This document shows positions 8,524 to 18,763 of a stretch of 64,000 nucleotides of DNA, one piece after another. The stretch lies in assembly GCF_001038455.1 (NCBI RefSeq), contig NZ_LDUY01000004.1, positions 27,080-91,079 of the forward strand, in the 5' to 3' direction. The notes beneath the pieces are model-generated. The model was not told the DNA's origin, did no database searches, and saw only the letters and a program-made list of their open reading frames with translations. The DNA is from Fructobacillus sp. EFB-N1. Lineage in GTDB: Bacteria; Bacillota; Bacilli; Lactobacillales; Lactobacillaceae. The translations under genes and the position numbers were made by a program. The first letter of the stretch is position 1. Each line of letters opens with the position of its first letter.

Positions 8524-9486
8524 TTAAAATTCGTGCAAGTAATTATTTAAATCGTTCGTGTTTAGCTGATTTTCCAGACCAATCAAGAGTTTTAGTCGGG
8601 CCTTTTGCCCATTAACGGCCGATGCGAAGATAGCCCCGGCCTTTTCGAGCTGCACGCCACCACCAAGGTAATCATAAACCGGCTCCGCAATGCCCTTAAA
8701 GGACCGCGAAACAATCACAACAGGAATGCCAGCATCCAAGAGTTTCAAAACCCCAAGGGCAGCATCCTCGCCCAAGTTTCCTGCTCCAAGTGCTTCAATC
8801 ACGATGCCATCAATGCCTGAGTCAGCTAAAAGACTCAGAATATGGCCATCCATCCCGGCATAGGCTTTCATAACCGGAATTCTTTTATCAACGGCTTTAA
8901 TTGGATAAGTTTGCTTATATGGCAGGTCGTAAAAGAAGAGAATTTTACGTTTATTAACCATACCCATCGCCCCAGAAATCGGTGAGGCAAAGGTGGCAAC
9001 GTTCGTTGCATGTGTTTTCGTCACAAACCGGGCAGCATGAATTTCATCATTTAAAACAACCATGACACCCCGATTTTTTGACTGCTCATCGATGGCCACG
9101 CGCAAGGCCGATTGGAAATTATATAAACCATCGGAGCCCAATTCGTTGGAGGACCGCATAGCACCGGTCATGACAATTGGAATTTCAAAGGAAAGTGTTC
9201 CATCCAAGAAGAATGAGGTCTCTTCCAACGTATCCGTCCCGTGCGTGATGACTACCCCGTCAAAATCTTGTTCCGCATCCTTGAGACGGTTATAGAGGGC
9301 CAACATATGAGTTGGGGTAATATGTTCGGACGGCAAATTAAAAATGTTTTCAGTCGTCAATTCCACTTCGGGTAAATCGAGGTGGGCATCATTTAATGGG
9401 TTTTGTGCACCCTGTTCAACATCACCATCAACATCCTCGTGCATGGCAATCGTCCCACCAGTATGTAAAACTAAAATTCTTTTCAT
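8524..9486 (-). CDS. ansA: L-asparaginase, type I
   Basis: This enzyme hydrolyses asparagine to aspartate and ammonia. The 320-residue protein carries both threonine active-site signatures, LHTGGTIAM at the N-terminus and VVITHGTDTLEET near residue 80. There is no signal peptide, so it is the cytosolic type. Its ATG overlaps the recO TGA in an ATGA arrangement, so it is translationally coupled to recO and forms the distal end of the phoH-recO cluster, although a terminator lies between era and recO. Confidence 0.93.
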   Translation of the reverse strand: MKRILVLHTGGTIAMHEDVDGDVEQGAQNPLNDAHLDLPEVELTTENIFNLPSEHITPTHMLALYNRLKDAEQDFDGVVITHGTDTLEETSFFLDGTLSFEIPIVMTGAMRSSNELGSDGLYNFQSALRVAIDEQSKNRGVMVVLNDEIHAARFVTKTHATNVATFASPISGAMGMVNKRKILFFYDLPYKQTYPIKAVDKRIPVMKAYAGMDGHILSLLADSGIDGIVIEALGAGNLGEDAALGVLKLLDAGIPVVIVSRSFKGIAEPVYDYLGGGVQLEKAGAIFASAVNGQKARLKLLIGLENQLNTNDLNNYLHEF

Positions 9487-10268
9487 GGCTTTCCCTTTCG
9501 CGCCTTAATGGTCAGCTGCCCTTCAAAAGCAGCCATTTTTTGAATGAAGACCTTTTCCTTTGGCTTCAACCCGACTTCTCGGTCATAAAGATAATCAATC
9601 ACCCGTTGAATGCCGCGCTTGGTCATCAAAGATAAGGTTACCTTAGCAATCTTATTCATGTCAATTGCTGAAAATTGCCGTAAATAATAGACGACTTTCT
9701 GGTCCAAGTTTAACCGTTGATCATCAAGGTCAAAATGTGACCGTTCAATGATACCGTTATATTTTTCAGAATAGTCAAAGACTCCCATCACAGCACCGGA
9801 AATCGGATCAGCCTGCCAGTTTGGTGCCACACCAAAAGCGGGCAACAGCTGTAATTCAAAAATATTGGTAATAACTTGAGGGTCCACCTGTTCATTGAGT
9901 TTTTCAAACCCCACCAACGTTTTCTCATACCATTCCGGTTCTGATTTTCCCTCTTCCAAGGCTAAATCCAAGAGCTTTACAATTAGCGCTGCATAGGCAC
10001 TCACATTGATGTCCCCAACCACATTTTTATAAGGATGACTGTCTTGCACATCATTAATAAAGCCCAAACCGGTATTATTTTTTGGATAAGCGCCATCGAA
10101 AATCGTCCAGGAATAGGCCTGACAGGCAAAACCAACTTTTGACTTTGCCTTCTTGGCCCCACGAGCCATCAAAGTCATTATTCCCTGTTCCTTCGTAAAA
10201 ACTCGAACCAGCAGATCATTATCTCGGTAAGGCCGTGTATACAAGACGAGACCTTCAATCAATGCCAT
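9483..10268 (-). CDS. recO: DNA repair protein RecO
   Basis: RecO loads RecA on SSB-coated single-stranded DNA in the RecFOR pathway. The 261-residue protein has the N-terminal OB fold (MALIEGLVLYTRPYRDNDLLVRVFTKE pattern, read in part) followed by the helical domain. ATG at 10266-10268 with GGAGG 6 nt upstream is preferred to a start six codons earlier. It follows era, the standard Firmicute order, after a strong terminator hairpin, and overlaps ansA by 4 nt. Confidence 0.92.
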   Translation of the reverse strand: MALIEGLVLYTRPYRDNDLLVRVFTKEQGIMTLMARGAKKAKSKVGFACQAYSWTIFDGAYPKNNTGLGFINDVQDSHPYKNVVGDINVSAYAALIVKLLDLALEEGKSEPEWYEKTLVGFEKLNEQVDPQVITNIFELQLLPAFGVAPNWQADPISGAVMGVFDYSEKYNGIIERSHFDLDDQRLNLDQKVVYYLRQFSAIDMNKIAKVTLSLMTKRGIQRVIDYLYDREVGLKPKEKVFIQKMAAFEGQLTIKARKGKP

Positions 10269-10286
10269 CACGGCCCTCCTTTCCAT

Positions 10287-10315
10287 AAAAAAACAACCAT
10301 CAAGCTGATGGTTGT
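10287..10315 (-). terminator. Terminator between era and recO
   Basis: A 10-bp stem (10293-10302 with 10306-10315) with a three-base loop and a T run on the minus strand. RecO expression must come from readthrough or a promoter I did not identify. Confidence 0.85.
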
Positions 10316-10344
10316 CTGCTCAGCTATTGTGCTGGTAAAACGGT

Positions 10345-11256
10345 TTAAAAATCATCCTTACGGTAGCCAAAGCTTTGCAAAGCCTGTGGTCGATCACGCC
10401 AACGTTCCTCAACCTTAACCCAGGTTTCCAAAAAGACCTTAGAACCAAGCAGGCGCTCAATATCTTTCCGTGCTCGTGTACCAATTTCTTTAACCATTCG
10501 GCCTTGCTTACCAATCACGATGTTCTTTTGACTGGCACGCTCGACGATAATTGAAGCCTGGATGCTAACCAAACCATCATCATCAGAGGAAATTTTATCA
10601 ATCACAACCGCCACGGAATGTGGGACTTCTTGTTTAGTTAATTGCAAAACTTTTTCACGAATTAATTCGGAGATAACGAAGCGTTCCGGGTGATCCGTCA
10701 ACTGATCTGAATCGAAGTATTGTGGTCCTTCATTCAAATCACCGATGACCGTTTCCAACAGCTCGGGAACATTATCCCCTTCTGTTGCCGAAATCGGGAA
10801 AATTTCCTTCCAGGCCGGTGCATCCTCTTGATACGACTGGATGACCTCGAACAGTTCTTCCTTAGGCAACAAATCGACCTTGTTGACCAGCAAATAAATC
10901 GGTGTCTTCGTTACTTCCTTCAAACGGTCGATGATATAGTTATCACCCCCGCCCCGCTTTTGGCTTGCATCAACAACAAACCAAATAGCATCTGCCTCGT
11001 GCAAGGCTGAGAAAGCTGATTTAACCATATAGTCACCCAAAGAATTTTGGGGCTTATGAACACCCGGTGTATCGATAAAAACCACCTGGGCCTCATTGGT
11101 TGTATAAATACCTTGAATCTTATTTCGGGTAGTCTGCGCCTTATTCGACATGATGGCAATTTTTTCACCAACAATGCGATTCAATAAAGTCGACTTTCCA
11201 ACGTTTGGCCGACCAATAATGGCAACGAAACCTGATTTAAATCCTGGATTTGTCAT
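10345..11256 (-). CDS. era: GTPase Era
   Basis: Era binds the 3' end of 16S rRNA and helps mature the 30S subunit. In its 303 residues G1 is GRPNVGKST (about 15-23), G3 is DTPG, G4 is NKVD, and a C-terminal KH domain contains [14 protein letters not shown]. It sits in the conserved phoH-ybeY-dgkA-era cluster, 8 nt after dgkA, and shares the 16S maturation theme with YbeY. Confidence 0.97.
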   Translation of the reverse strand: MTNPGFKSGFVAIIGRPNVGKSTLLNRIVGEKIAIMSNKAQTTRNKIQGIYTTNEAQVVFIDTPGVHKPQNSLGDYMVKSAFSALHEADAIWFVVDASQKRGGGDNYIIDRLKEVTKTPIYLLVNKVDLLPKEELFEVIQSYQEDAPAWKEIFPISATEGDNVPELLETVIGDLNEGPQYFDSDQLTDHPERFVISELIREKVLQLTKQEVPHSVAVVIDKISSDDDGLVSIQASIIVERASQKNIVIGKQGRMVKEIGTRARKDIERLLGSKVFLETWVKVEERWRDRPQALQSFGYRKDDF

Positions 11257-11264
11257 AAAATAAG

Positions 11265-11786
11265 TTATCCTTTCAAACGGTGGACGAAACGAGAGAAGTT
11301 CGTTTCAATCCCAAAGTAATGCCAGATGTGTGGCTGGAAAATCAGAGCTAAGATAATCAACTCAGCACCAACAGCGACTAAAACCATTCCGGCCGAAACA
11401 TCCTTCACCAAACCGGCTAATGGATGGTACTTGCGTTCAACCACAAGGTCTACGACGGCTTCCACCACCGTATTTAAGAACTCACCATAAACAGCCAAAA
11501 AGACCGCAATCACAACCCACAGCCATTCAGATCGGTTAAGACCTAAGTAAAGGCCAAGCACCAAAATAAAGAATGCAAAGCTTAAATGGAAACGCATATT
11601 CCGCTCGCGAATCACCACCAAGAAAATCCCTTTCAATGCATGGTACATTGAAATCAAAAAATTTTTGTTCCGCCTTGATGGCGCCTTGGGATTGGTTTGT
11701 TCAGCCAACTCTTCCACAGCAGACTTAGGGTGAAAATCAGTCTCTTCAATCTGATCGTGGTTGTTATCGCGTAAGTCCGTAGTCAT
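11265..11786 (-). CDS. dgkA: Diacylglycerol/undecaprenol kinase
   Basis: This small integral membrane kinase (DagK family) in Gram-positives mainly phosphorylates undecaprenol for cell-wall lipid carrier recycling. The 173-residue protein has three membrane segments and the family motif [16 protein letters not shown] with the catalytic/metal glutamates. An N-terminal acidic extension of about 45 residues before the first membrane segment makes it longer than the usual 120-130 residues. Its start overlaps ybeY by 23 nt; the ATG has an AGGAAG site. Confidence 0.92.
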   Translation of the reverse strand: MTTDLRDNNHDQIEETDFHPKSAVEELAEQTNPKAPSRRNKNFLISMYHALKGIFLVVIRERNMRFHLSFAFFILVLGLYLGLNRSEWLWVVIAVFLAVYGEFLNTVVEAVVDLVVERKYHPLAGLVKDVSAGMVLVAVGAELIILALIFQPHIWHYFGIETNFSRFVHRLKG

Positions 11787-12246
11787 CTAAAATCTTCCTC
11801 TGCAAGTCAAACATCTCTTTTTCTTCGGCATCACCAAGCATGTGATCATAACCGTTTAAGTGCAAGAAACCATGAACAACTAGAAAGCCAAGCTCACGTT
11901 CAAAGGAGTGACCAAGGTATTCCGCCTGGCTCTCGATAATATCAACGGAGACCAAAATATCCCCAATATTTTTAGCAATATCTTCGGCCATTTCTTCATC
12001 AAGAAGAACAGGGCTATCATCGCCATCCTCTTCAATGGCAAAAGAAATGACATCCGTTGGCTTGTCTTTACCGCGATAATCGCGATTATAAGCCTGAATG
12101 GCATCATTATTCATAAAGGTCACTGACATCTCAGTGTTGTCTGGTAATTCTAGATAGGCACCAGCATAATTTAAAACAGATTGGACGAGGTCTTGGTGAA
12201 ACTGTGTCACACCGTCTTTCGTCTGATCAATTAATGCTAAATCCAT
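11764..12246 (-). CDS. ybeY: Endoribonuclease YbeY (rRNA maturation factor)
   Basis: YbeY is a zinc-dependent endoribonuclease needed for 16S rRNA 3'-end processing and ribosome quality control. The 160-residue protein holds the zinc motif VVHGFLHLNGYDH (three histidines) near residue 125. Its ATG overlaps the phoH stop in a TAATG arrangement, and its end overlaps dgkA, so phoH-ybeY-dgkA are translationally coupled. Confidence 0.96.
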   Translation of the reverse strand: MDLALIDQTKDGVTQFHQDLVQSVLNYAGAYLELPDNTEMSVTFMNNDAIQAYNRDYRGKDKPTDVISFAIEEDGDDSPVLLDEEMAEDIAKNIGDILVSVDIIESQAEYLGHSFERELGFLVVHGFLHLNGYDHMLGDAEEKEMFDLQRKILDDYGLTR

Positions 12247-13247
12247 TAGTTATTGGCTTCTTTCTGTGCGTTTTTTAATTCAGCTAGTCGAGCATCCGCA
12301 TCTTCATAGGCGGAAACAATCAGACCAACGACTGGGTGGCGAACGACATCACCACTCTCAAAGTTAATAAAGGCAATACGGTTGACATCGCGGAGAATCC
12401 GGCGAGCAGCCACCAGCCCAGACCGAACACCATGTGGTAAGTCAATCTGGGATGGGTCCCCGTTGACGACCATCTTAGAGCCAAAGCCCAAACGCGTCAA
12501 AATCATCTTCATTTGAGCGTTTGTCGTATTCTGAGCCTCATCGACAATGATAAAGGCATCATCAAGGGTTCGACCACGCATATAGGCGAGTGGTGCAATT
12601 TCTAGGACACCCCGTTCAATAAGACGAGCAACATGGTCTGCTCCGACTAAAGAATTCATGGCATCGTAAATGGGCCGCATATAGGGGTCAACCTTTTCCT
12701 TTAAATCACCCGGTAAGAACCCAAGTGATTCACCAGCCTCGACTGCAGGGCGAGTAATCACAATCCGCTCGACGTCACCCTTCTTTAAGGCTGAGATGGC
12801 CATGGCGACGGCTAAGAAAGTTTTTCCAGTTCCAGCGGGGCCGATTCCAAAGGTTAGATCATTCTTACGAATCGCCTGGACATATTGACGCTGACCATAA
12901 TTTTTAACACGGACTGCCCGGCCCTTATTATCGCGGATAATACTTTCACTATACAAATCTGAAAAGTAATCCAATGTTCCGCGCTTCGCCATTGTCATCG
13001 CAGAGATAACGTCAGCAGGACCGACGGAAATTTGTTTCTTAATCAATTGTGTCAGTGCTTCCAAAACGGCGAGCGCCAAAGAAGCTTGGTTCGAATCGCC
13101 TTGGACAGCTACCTGATTGCCACGAACGAGCATTTTAACGGCCAAACCCTCTTCCATTAAAACCAGAAGCTGATCCTTTGGACCCGTTAATTTGGTCTGC
13201 TGTTCAATGTTCTCAAAAGTGAATAGTTTCTCTGTTTGCGTTGTCAA
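12246..13247 (-). CDS. phoH: PhoH-like ATPase
   Basis: This P-loop ATPase of the PhoH family is a predicted RNA-associated ATPase/helicase linked to YbeY. The 333-residue protein has Walker A GPAGTGKT at residues 136-143 and Walker B FIIVDEAQN near 225. The frame begins at TTG (13245-13247), with GAGGTG about 9 nt upstream; the nearby ATG is out of frame, so a TTG start is favoured. It heads the phoH-ybeY-dgkA-era cluster. Confidence 0.95.
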   Translation of the reverse strand: MTTQTEKLFTFENIEQQTKLTGPKDQLLVLMEEGLAVKMLVRGNQVAVQGDSNQASLALAVLEALTQLIKKQISVGPADVISAMTMAKRGTLDYFSDLYSESIIRDNKGRAVRVKNYGQRQYVQAIRKNDLTFGIGPAGTGKTFLAVAMAISALKKGDVERIVITRPAVEAGESLGFLPGDLKEKVDPYMRPIYDAMNSLVGADHVARLIERGVLEIAPLAYMRGRTLDDAFIIVDEAQNTTNAQMKMILTRLGFGSKMVVNGDPSQIDLPHGVRSGLVAARRILRDVNRIAFINFESGDVVRHPVVGLIVSAYEDADARLAELKNAQKEANN

Positions 13248-13299
13248 AAATCCCGCACCTCATTTAGTTGAACTTACCTTATTTTAACACAACTTAGAA

Positions 13300-13328
13300 C
13301 AAAAAAAGCCCGACAAAATCGGACTTTT
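13300..13328 (-). terminator. Terminator after pyk
   Basis: An 8-bp stem (13306-13313 with 13319-13326, loop of five) is followed by seven T on the minus strand. Confidence 0.85.
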
Positions 13329-13339
13329 CAAGTAAATCA

Positions 13340-14758
13340 TTAGATTGTTTCAACAGAAACGTTGTTATCTGACTTGGCCATGTCGATTGGGGCAACAGTC
13401 ACAACAACAATCTTGTCACCAGCAGCTGCCAAACCTTGAGCTTGAGCAACTTCCTTGGCCTTGGCAACCAAGTCATCAACAGACTTTGGTGTGTCAGCCA
13501 AGATAGGCAAGATTCCGTTGTTCAAAGTCAATCCGCGTTGTACGCGTTCTGACTTTGTCAAAGCGATTGTCATTGCAGTAGGACGATGCTTTGAAACCAT
13601 ACGTGCGGCGTAACCAGTTTCAGTCAAGACAACAACGGCCTTAGCTTCAACTGAGTCTGACAAGCGAGCAGCTGCTGAAGCAACTGATTCAACATCATCA
13701 TCACCGTAGAAAGTGTCAGCATGACGGCTGTACAATGACAAAGCTGATTCAGCCTTTTCATCAAGAGCGGCCATCACAGCAACAGCTTCAACTGGGTAGT
13801 CACCGTTAGCTGATTCACCAGAAAGCATTGTTGCATCAGTACCATCAAAGACAGCGTTGGCAACATCAGAAGCTTCGGCACGTGTAGGACGTGGGTTTTC
13901 TTCCATTGAGTCAAGCATTTGAGTAGCAGTGATAACTGGCAATCCCAAAACGTTCATCTTGTCGATCATTTCCTTTTGGATCAAAGGCACGTTTTCGGCA
14001 GGAATTTCAACACCCATGTCGCCACGTGGAACCATCAAACCATCAGAAACTTCCAAGATAGCATCCAAGTTGTCGATACCTTCTTGTGATTCAATCTTAG
14101 GGATGATTTGAACGTGTTCCATGTTCTTTTCCTTCAACAAGGCACGGATATCCAAAACATCTTCAGGCTTACGAACGAATGAAGCAGCGATATAGTTGAT
14201 TTCGTGGTCCAAACCGAAACGAATGTCATCAGCATCCTTTTCAGTGATACCAGGCAAGTTGATTGAAACACCAGGGGCGTTAACACCCTTACGTGATCCC
14301 AACAAACCGTTGTTTTCAGCCTTAACAACCAATTCCTTGTTTGCTTCGTCCTTTTCAGTGACAGTAGTAGCTAACAAACCATCATCAAAGAGCACTTGTC
14401 CGCCAACCTTAACGTCGTCAAACAATCCAGGATAAGTAACCGCAATCTTTTCCTTTGTTCCTTCGATGCTGTCGTCCATTGAGATACGGAATACATCGCC
14501 AGTTGAGAATTGAATCTTACCGTCAGCTTGCTTAGTAGTACGGATTTCCGCACCCTTTGTATCAAGCAAACGACCAACAGTCTTACCAGTAATCTTTTCG
14601 GCTTCTGCAACTGCTTGCATACGGCCCAAATGTTCTTCGTGATCACCGTGTGAGAAGTTGAAACGGAATACGTTAGCACCTGCTTCAATTAACTTCACAA
14701 TTGTGTCTACATCAGTTGATGATGGACCAAGTGTTGAGACGATCTTCGTCTTTTTCAT
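13340..14758 (-). CDS. pyk: Pyruvate kinase
   Basis: It transfers phosphate from PEP to ADP in the last step of glycolysis. The 472-residue protein has MKKTKIVSTLGPSS at the N-terminus, the catalytic lysine segment IIPKIES, the metal/PEP site MVPRGDMGVE and the allosteric C domain. It lacks the extra C-terminal PEP-utilising-like domain found in Bacillus and many lactobacilli, as is usual for Leuconostoc-type bacteria. ATG at 14756-14758 has an AAAGGAG site upstream. Codon use is strongly biased, as expected for a highly expressed gene. Confidence 0.97.
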   Translation of the reverse strand: MKKTKIVSTLGPSSTDVDTIVKLIEAGANVFRFNFSHGDHEEHLGRMQAVAEAEKITGKTVGRLLDTKGAEIRTTKQADGKIQFSTGDVFRISMDDSIEGTKEKIAVTYPGLFDDVKVGGQVLFDDGLLATTVTEKDEANKELVVKAENNGLLGSRKGVNAPGVSINLPGITEKDADDIRFGLDHEINYIAASFVRKPEDVLDIRALLKEKNMEHVQIIPKIESQEGIDNLDAILEVSDGLMVPRGDMGVEIPAENVPLIQKEMIDKMNVLGLPVITATQMLDSMEENPRPTRAEASDVANAVFDGTDATMLSGESANGDYPVEAVAVMAALDEKAESALSLYSRHADTFYGDDDVESVASAAARLSDSVEAKAVVVLTETGYAARMVSKHRPTAMTIALTKSERVQRGLTLNNGILPILADTPKSVDDLVAKAKEVAQAQGLAAAGDKIVVVTVAPIDMAKSDNNVSVETI

Positions 14759-14853
14759 GGGTAAATAGCTCCTTTGATATCTTGGTGAGTTGCCTACAAA
14801 CAACTTCCTTTTCATATTGTAATACACTCTATAACCAATTCACAAGACACAAT

Positions 14854-17800
14854 TTAGTCTTTTTGTCGGAAAACGACATTTTTACTAGATAAAACCTGTT
14901 CTAATGCCCGTTTTAACTGGTCTGGCCCGGCTAAATTGTAAGATTGTGGTAACATTCGCCTGATTTTTGTCTTCGGCCAATACAAAATCACCTGGTATTC
15001 ACCTGGATTTTGCTGCATCACTCGCCAAAGCTGATTTTTAATCGGCTCCTGATCATGGTCTTCATCTAAACGTAAAAACCAAGTGCCTGGCTGAGCAGCC
15101 TTTAGCGTTGGTGCCACCTCTTGATGAACCGGATGCTTTTTATCCAAATCAGCTTGGAAGCTTTGGCTTTGACTCGCATCCACAGCGCCAACAAAGTTTC
15201 CAATAACAGACAGCCCCTGACGAACTTCCGTTTTGCCACCTACCCGCACTAAGCGTCCAACCTTTAAGGTCGATTTTACTTTGTCATAGACTTTAGGAAA
15301 GACAGTGACATCAACGCTGCCCGTCATATCCGTTAAATTGACAAAAGCCATGTCGTCACCCCGCTTCGTCTGGATGACTTTGACACTTTTAACGAGGCCC
15401 AAAACTTTGACGTTCTGTCCAGCAACTAAATTGACCATAGTCGTCACGACCCCTCGATCGTACTCGGCCTGAAAAGCCTCGGTTGGATGACCCGATAAGT
15501 TAAAGCCAAGGGCCTCTTTCTCCGTTTGCAATCGCTCTACTAACGGTAAATCAGCTAATTTCTTGATTTTCGTCTCGGACAAGACCAAGTCACCGAAGCT
15601 AGCCGCATTAATCAAATCCGGCAAATTCGCTAAAAGTTCTGCTCGATTGTAGCCAAAATGATCAAGCGCTCCGGCATAAGTGAGCTGATTGAAAAACTTT
15701 TCATCTTGGAATTTTTCAGGTAAAGCCTTGACGAGGTCTTGCAGACTGGCAAAACGCCCAATCTGGTTGCGACTGTCCAGCAAAGCCGTCACAAAGGCCG
15801 TCTGTAAGCCATTAATATTGCCCAAGCCCATGACCAAGGCACCATCTTGAATAGACCAATCTCTAGTAGAGATATTGACATCTGGCGGTAAGACCTTCAA
15901 GCCACGTTTCTTGACCTCGGCCAAATAGGCTTGCGCCTTTTCAACACCGCCTTGGTGAGCGTTCAAAATGGCTGTATAAAAGGCCAAGGGATAATGGGCC
16001 TTCATGTAAGCTAACTGGAATGATAACTGGCTATAGGCAACCGCATGCGATTTATTAAAACCGTAATTGGCAAACTGATCGATATAGGCAAACAGTCTTT
16101 CCGCTTCGTCAAGCCGGTGGCCCTTTTTTTGCGCTCCCGTTATAAAAGCAGACTTGGCAGAAGCCATCTCATCAAGCTTTTTCTTAGACATCGCCGACCG
16201 AAGAAAATCAGCCTGCGCCAATGAAAAGCCGGCATAAGCCGCCGCCACCTGCATCACTTGCTCCTGGTAAACCAGGATGCCATAGGTTGGTGCCAGGATT
16301 TGGTCAACGACAGGGTCAATAGTTGGCACAGGTTCTTGCTTCAACCGCCGCTTAATAAAGGGGTCGATGTGTTGACTAGGCCCTGGTCGATAAAGGGCTG
16401 TGGCCGCCACGATCAGATGAAAGTCATCAACCTTAAGTCTCTTTAAAACATTTTTCATGCCGGCTGATTCAAACTGGAAAATGCCCGTCGTGTTCCCGTC
16501 GGCAAACAGTTGCAACGTTTCTTTGTCTTGAAAATCAATTTTTTTAATATCAAAATCAGCTGGCAACTCGTCTTCGGCCAAGGCGATTGTTTGCGCCAAG
16601 ATTTTCAAGTTTGTCAGACCCAAAATATCAATCTTTAATAGGCCAAGTTCTTCAACCGGCCCCTTTTCAACCTGAGTCAACAAATAGCCATCATTACCAA
16701 CTTGAACTGGCAACGTATTCACTAACGGTTGGTCTGAAAGAACCACGCCGGCAGCATGGGTTGAATAATTGCGGGGCAGGTTTTCAATGGCCAAAGCCGT
16801 TTTCATCAACAGTTGGCCAAAGTCTAAATCATAAATTGCTTGCTTAAGCTTTTGGTCAGGCGTCTCCCAGGCTTCTTTCAGCGGTACCTTACGGCCGTTC
16901 TTACCGGCTGGCACCCCTTCTGAAAGTCGTTTTTGCGCCTTGGCATCGAGGCCGAAGACACGGGCGGTATCACGCAAGGCCTGTTTAGCAGCCAGAGTAC
17001 CAAAGGTAATAATCTGTGCAAAGGATTCCTGACCGTACTTACCATGGAGGTAGGCCAAAATTTCATCACGACGGTCATCCGGCCAATCGATATCAATATC
17101 GGGCATCGATGCTCGATCAGGATTTAAGAACCGCTCGAATAGCAAACCTTCGGCTAGAGGGTCAACGTTTGTAATTCCTAATGTATAGGCCACCAACGAA
17201 CCCGCAGCCGAACCACGGCCGGACCCCGTTTGGACATGATGGTCTCTGGCGTACTTAACAATGTCCCAAACAATCAAGAAATAATCAGCAAAGCCAAGCC
17301 GCGCGATAACATCCAACTCATGGTTCAGCCGGTCCTGATAATTTTGAAAGTGGTCATCATGACCCGTTAACCGCCGCTTCAAGCCTGCATTGGCCAACTG
17401 GGTCAGGTAAGTTTTGGAATTCAAACCAGAATCTTGCTGAAAAACAGGCAAGGCCGGTGACTTAAACGCCAAATCAACGCTAGCCTCTTCAATCAGGACC
17501 TCGTTATTCTGGTAAGCGCCACGCAAAGAAGCGTTTTTTTGATACGATTCAGTAATTTCCGCCTGTGACCGTAGGTAGTAAGCCCCTTTCTCGCGCGCTA
17601 AAAGCTCTAAGTCTTCTAGTTGGGTCCCCTGATCGATTGCCCGCAAAACCTGGGCAAAGAAAGCATCATCCTCGTTTAAGTAGTCCACCTGGTCCCAAGC
17701 CATTAAACGGATTTGATGGGCTGTGGCATAGGTAACTAAGAGGTCTTGGTGGCGACTTGACATTAAGGGATTAATGCCCAAGTAAAAATCAGCACCATCA

Positions 17801-18255
17801 ACCCTTTCAGCTAATTGGTCCAGATAATTTTTAGCCCCTGAATCTTCGGCGACAATCAACTGCCCCAATTCTGATTTTGGTGACAAAGTCAAAGAAAGCC
17901 CATCAAGGTGACCAGCCAAGTCAGCAAATTGAAGGGCCTGGTCTGGGTCTGCCATCTTTTTGGAAGACAAATAAACCAAGTTTTGATAGCCAACCTGATT
18001 TTTAGCGGTCAATAAAACCGGAAAAGCCGTCGCCACGTTCACCAGGCCATTCACCTGCAAAACAAGCGAAAAAACCGGTTTGATGCCAGCCTTTTTCGCT
18101 GCCTTGTAAAAGGCAACCACGCTGTAAAGCACGTTTTCTTCCGCCAAAGAGACCGCTTGATACCCCCGCTCCTTGGCGACTTGAATGATTTCTTCTACTG
18201 AGTTAGGACTTTGCAAAAGCGAATAAGCGCTTTTTTGTTGTAATGGTGCGTACAT
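14854..18255 (-). CDS. dnaE: DNA polymerase III alpha subunit DnaE
   Basis: DnaE is the second C-family replicase of Gram-positives; it extends RNA primers before hand-over to PolC. The 1133-residue protein has an N-terminal PHP domain, the palm aspartates in PDIDIDWPDDRR (about residue 380), the GSGRGSAAGS nucleotide motif, tandem HhH and a C-terminal OB fold (VKVLGLVKSVKVIQTKRG). No 3'-5' exonuclease insert is present, so it is DnaE rather than PolC. AGGAGG precedes the ATG. A TATAAT at 18291-18296 (minus strand) is a likely -10. Confidence 0.97.
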   Translation of the reverse strand: MYAPLQQKSAYSLLQSPNSVEEIIQVAKERGYQAVSLAEENVLYSVVAFYKAAKKAGIKPVFSLVLQVNGLVNVATAFPVLLTAKNQVGYQNLVYLSSKKMADPDQALQFADLAGHLDGLSLTLSPKSELGQLIVAEDSGAKNYLDQLAERVDGADFYLGINPLMSSRHQDLLVTYATAHQIRLMAWDQVDYLNEDDAFFAQVLRAIDQGTQLEDLELLAREKGAYYLRSQAEITESYQKNASLRGAYQNNEVLIEEASVDLAFKSPALPVFQQDSGLNSKTYLTQLANAGLKRRLTGHDDHFQNYQDRLNHELDVIARLGFADYFLIVWDIVKYARDHHVQTGSGRGSAAGSLVAYTLGITNVDPLAEGLLFERFLNPDRASMPDIDIDWPDDRRDEILAYLHGKYGQESFAQIITFGTLAAKQALRDTARVFGLDAKAQKRLSEGVPAGKNGRKVPLKEAWETPDQKLKQAIYDLDFGQLLMKTALAIENLPRNYSTHAAGVVLSDQPLVNTLPVQVGNDGYLLTQVEKGPVEELGLLKIDILGLTNLKILAQTIALAEDELPADFDIKKIDFQDKETLQLFADGNTTGIFQFESAGMKNVLKRLKVDDFHLIVAATALYRPGPSQHIDPFIKRRLKQEPVPTIDPVVDQILAPTYGILVYQEQVMQVAAAYAGFSLAQADFLRSAMSKKKLDEMASAKSAFITGAQKKGHRLDEAERLFAYIDQFANYGFNKSHAVAYSQLSFQLAYMKAHYPLAFYTAILNAHQGGVEKAQAYLAEVKKRGLKVLPPDVNISTRDWSIQDGALVMGLGNINGLQTAFVTALLDSRNQIGRFASLQDLVKALPEKFQDEKFFNQLTYAGALDHFGYNRAELLANLPDLINAASFGDLVLSETKIKKLADLPLVERLQTEKEALGFNLSGHPTEAFQAEYDRGVVTTMVNLVAGQNVKVLGLVKSVKVIQTKRGDDMAFVNLTDMTGSVDVTVFPKVYDKVKSTLKVGRLVRVGGKTEVRQGLSVIGNFVGAVDASQSQSFQADLDKKHPVHQEVAPTLKAAQPGTWFLRLDEDHDQEPIKNQLWRVMQQNPGEYQVILYWPKTKIRRMLPQSYNLAGPDQLKRALEQVLSSKNVVFRQKD

Positions 18256-18415
18256 AAAGTCCTCCTCAACGGTGTCAATAGTCTAAAAACATTATACCGA
18301 AAATTTGTTTGCCTAGCTGAAAAATTCCAAGGATAGCCTCCTTCCCCTTTTGACTGTTTTGCTTTTTTAACCAACACTTATCCGAAATTGTCGCCCTTAA
18401 ATTAGACAAATTCTC

Positions 18416-18443
18416 TTGCGAATTTATAAGAGGGGCGTATCAT
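18416..18443 (+). promoter_or_regulatory. Candidate promoter of yjzD
   Basis: TTGCGA (18416-18421) and TATCAT (18438-18443) are spaced 16 nt. An alternative pair (TAGACA, TATAAG) overlaps it. One of them probably drives the short gene at 18473. Confidence 0.35.
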
Positions 18444-18472
18444 AGTGGGTAAATAATAAAGGAAGTGGAAAC

Positions 18473-18670
18473 ATGCGCTATATTACTGCCGCCTTCTGGT
18501 GTGCACTGTTTGGTGAAGTTCTTGGTTACTTGGTCGGACAAATGACCGGCGTAACTTTCAACCCAGGTGTGACAGCTCTCGTAACGATTATCGTTGGTGA
18601 AGCTGCCCTCATCTTGGTCCCTGCCTTGTCAGATTCTGCAGAAGCAGAAAAGGCAGACAACCAAGCCTAA
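18473..18670 (+). CDS. yjzD: YjzD-like small membrane protein (DUF2929)
   Basis: This 65-residue protein has two predicted membrane helices (about 4-24 and 33-51) and a short acidic tail, matching the DUF2929/YjzD family. The function is unknown. An AGGAAG site precedes the ATG. It is a monocistronic plus-strand gene placed divergently from dnaE and convergent with pepT, sharing a bidirectional terminator with the latter. Confidence 0.8.
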   Translation: MRYITAAFWCALFGEVLGYLVGQMTGVTFNPGVTALVTIIVGEAALILVPALSDSAEAEKADNQA

Positions 18671-18690
18671 AACACCAACAGCTTGCTTTA

Positions 18691-18722
18691 AAAAAGACTA
18701 GGAAAATTCCTAGTCTTTTTTG
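18691..18722. terminator. Bidirectional terminator between yjzD and pepT
   Basis: A near-perfect palindrome with 14-nt arms (18691-18704, 18707-18720) has A/T runs on both sides, so it can end transcription of both convergent genes. Confidence 0.9.
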
Positions 18723-18763
18723 TTGCCATTAATTTTGATGATTAGCGGGCTAAATTATGTGTC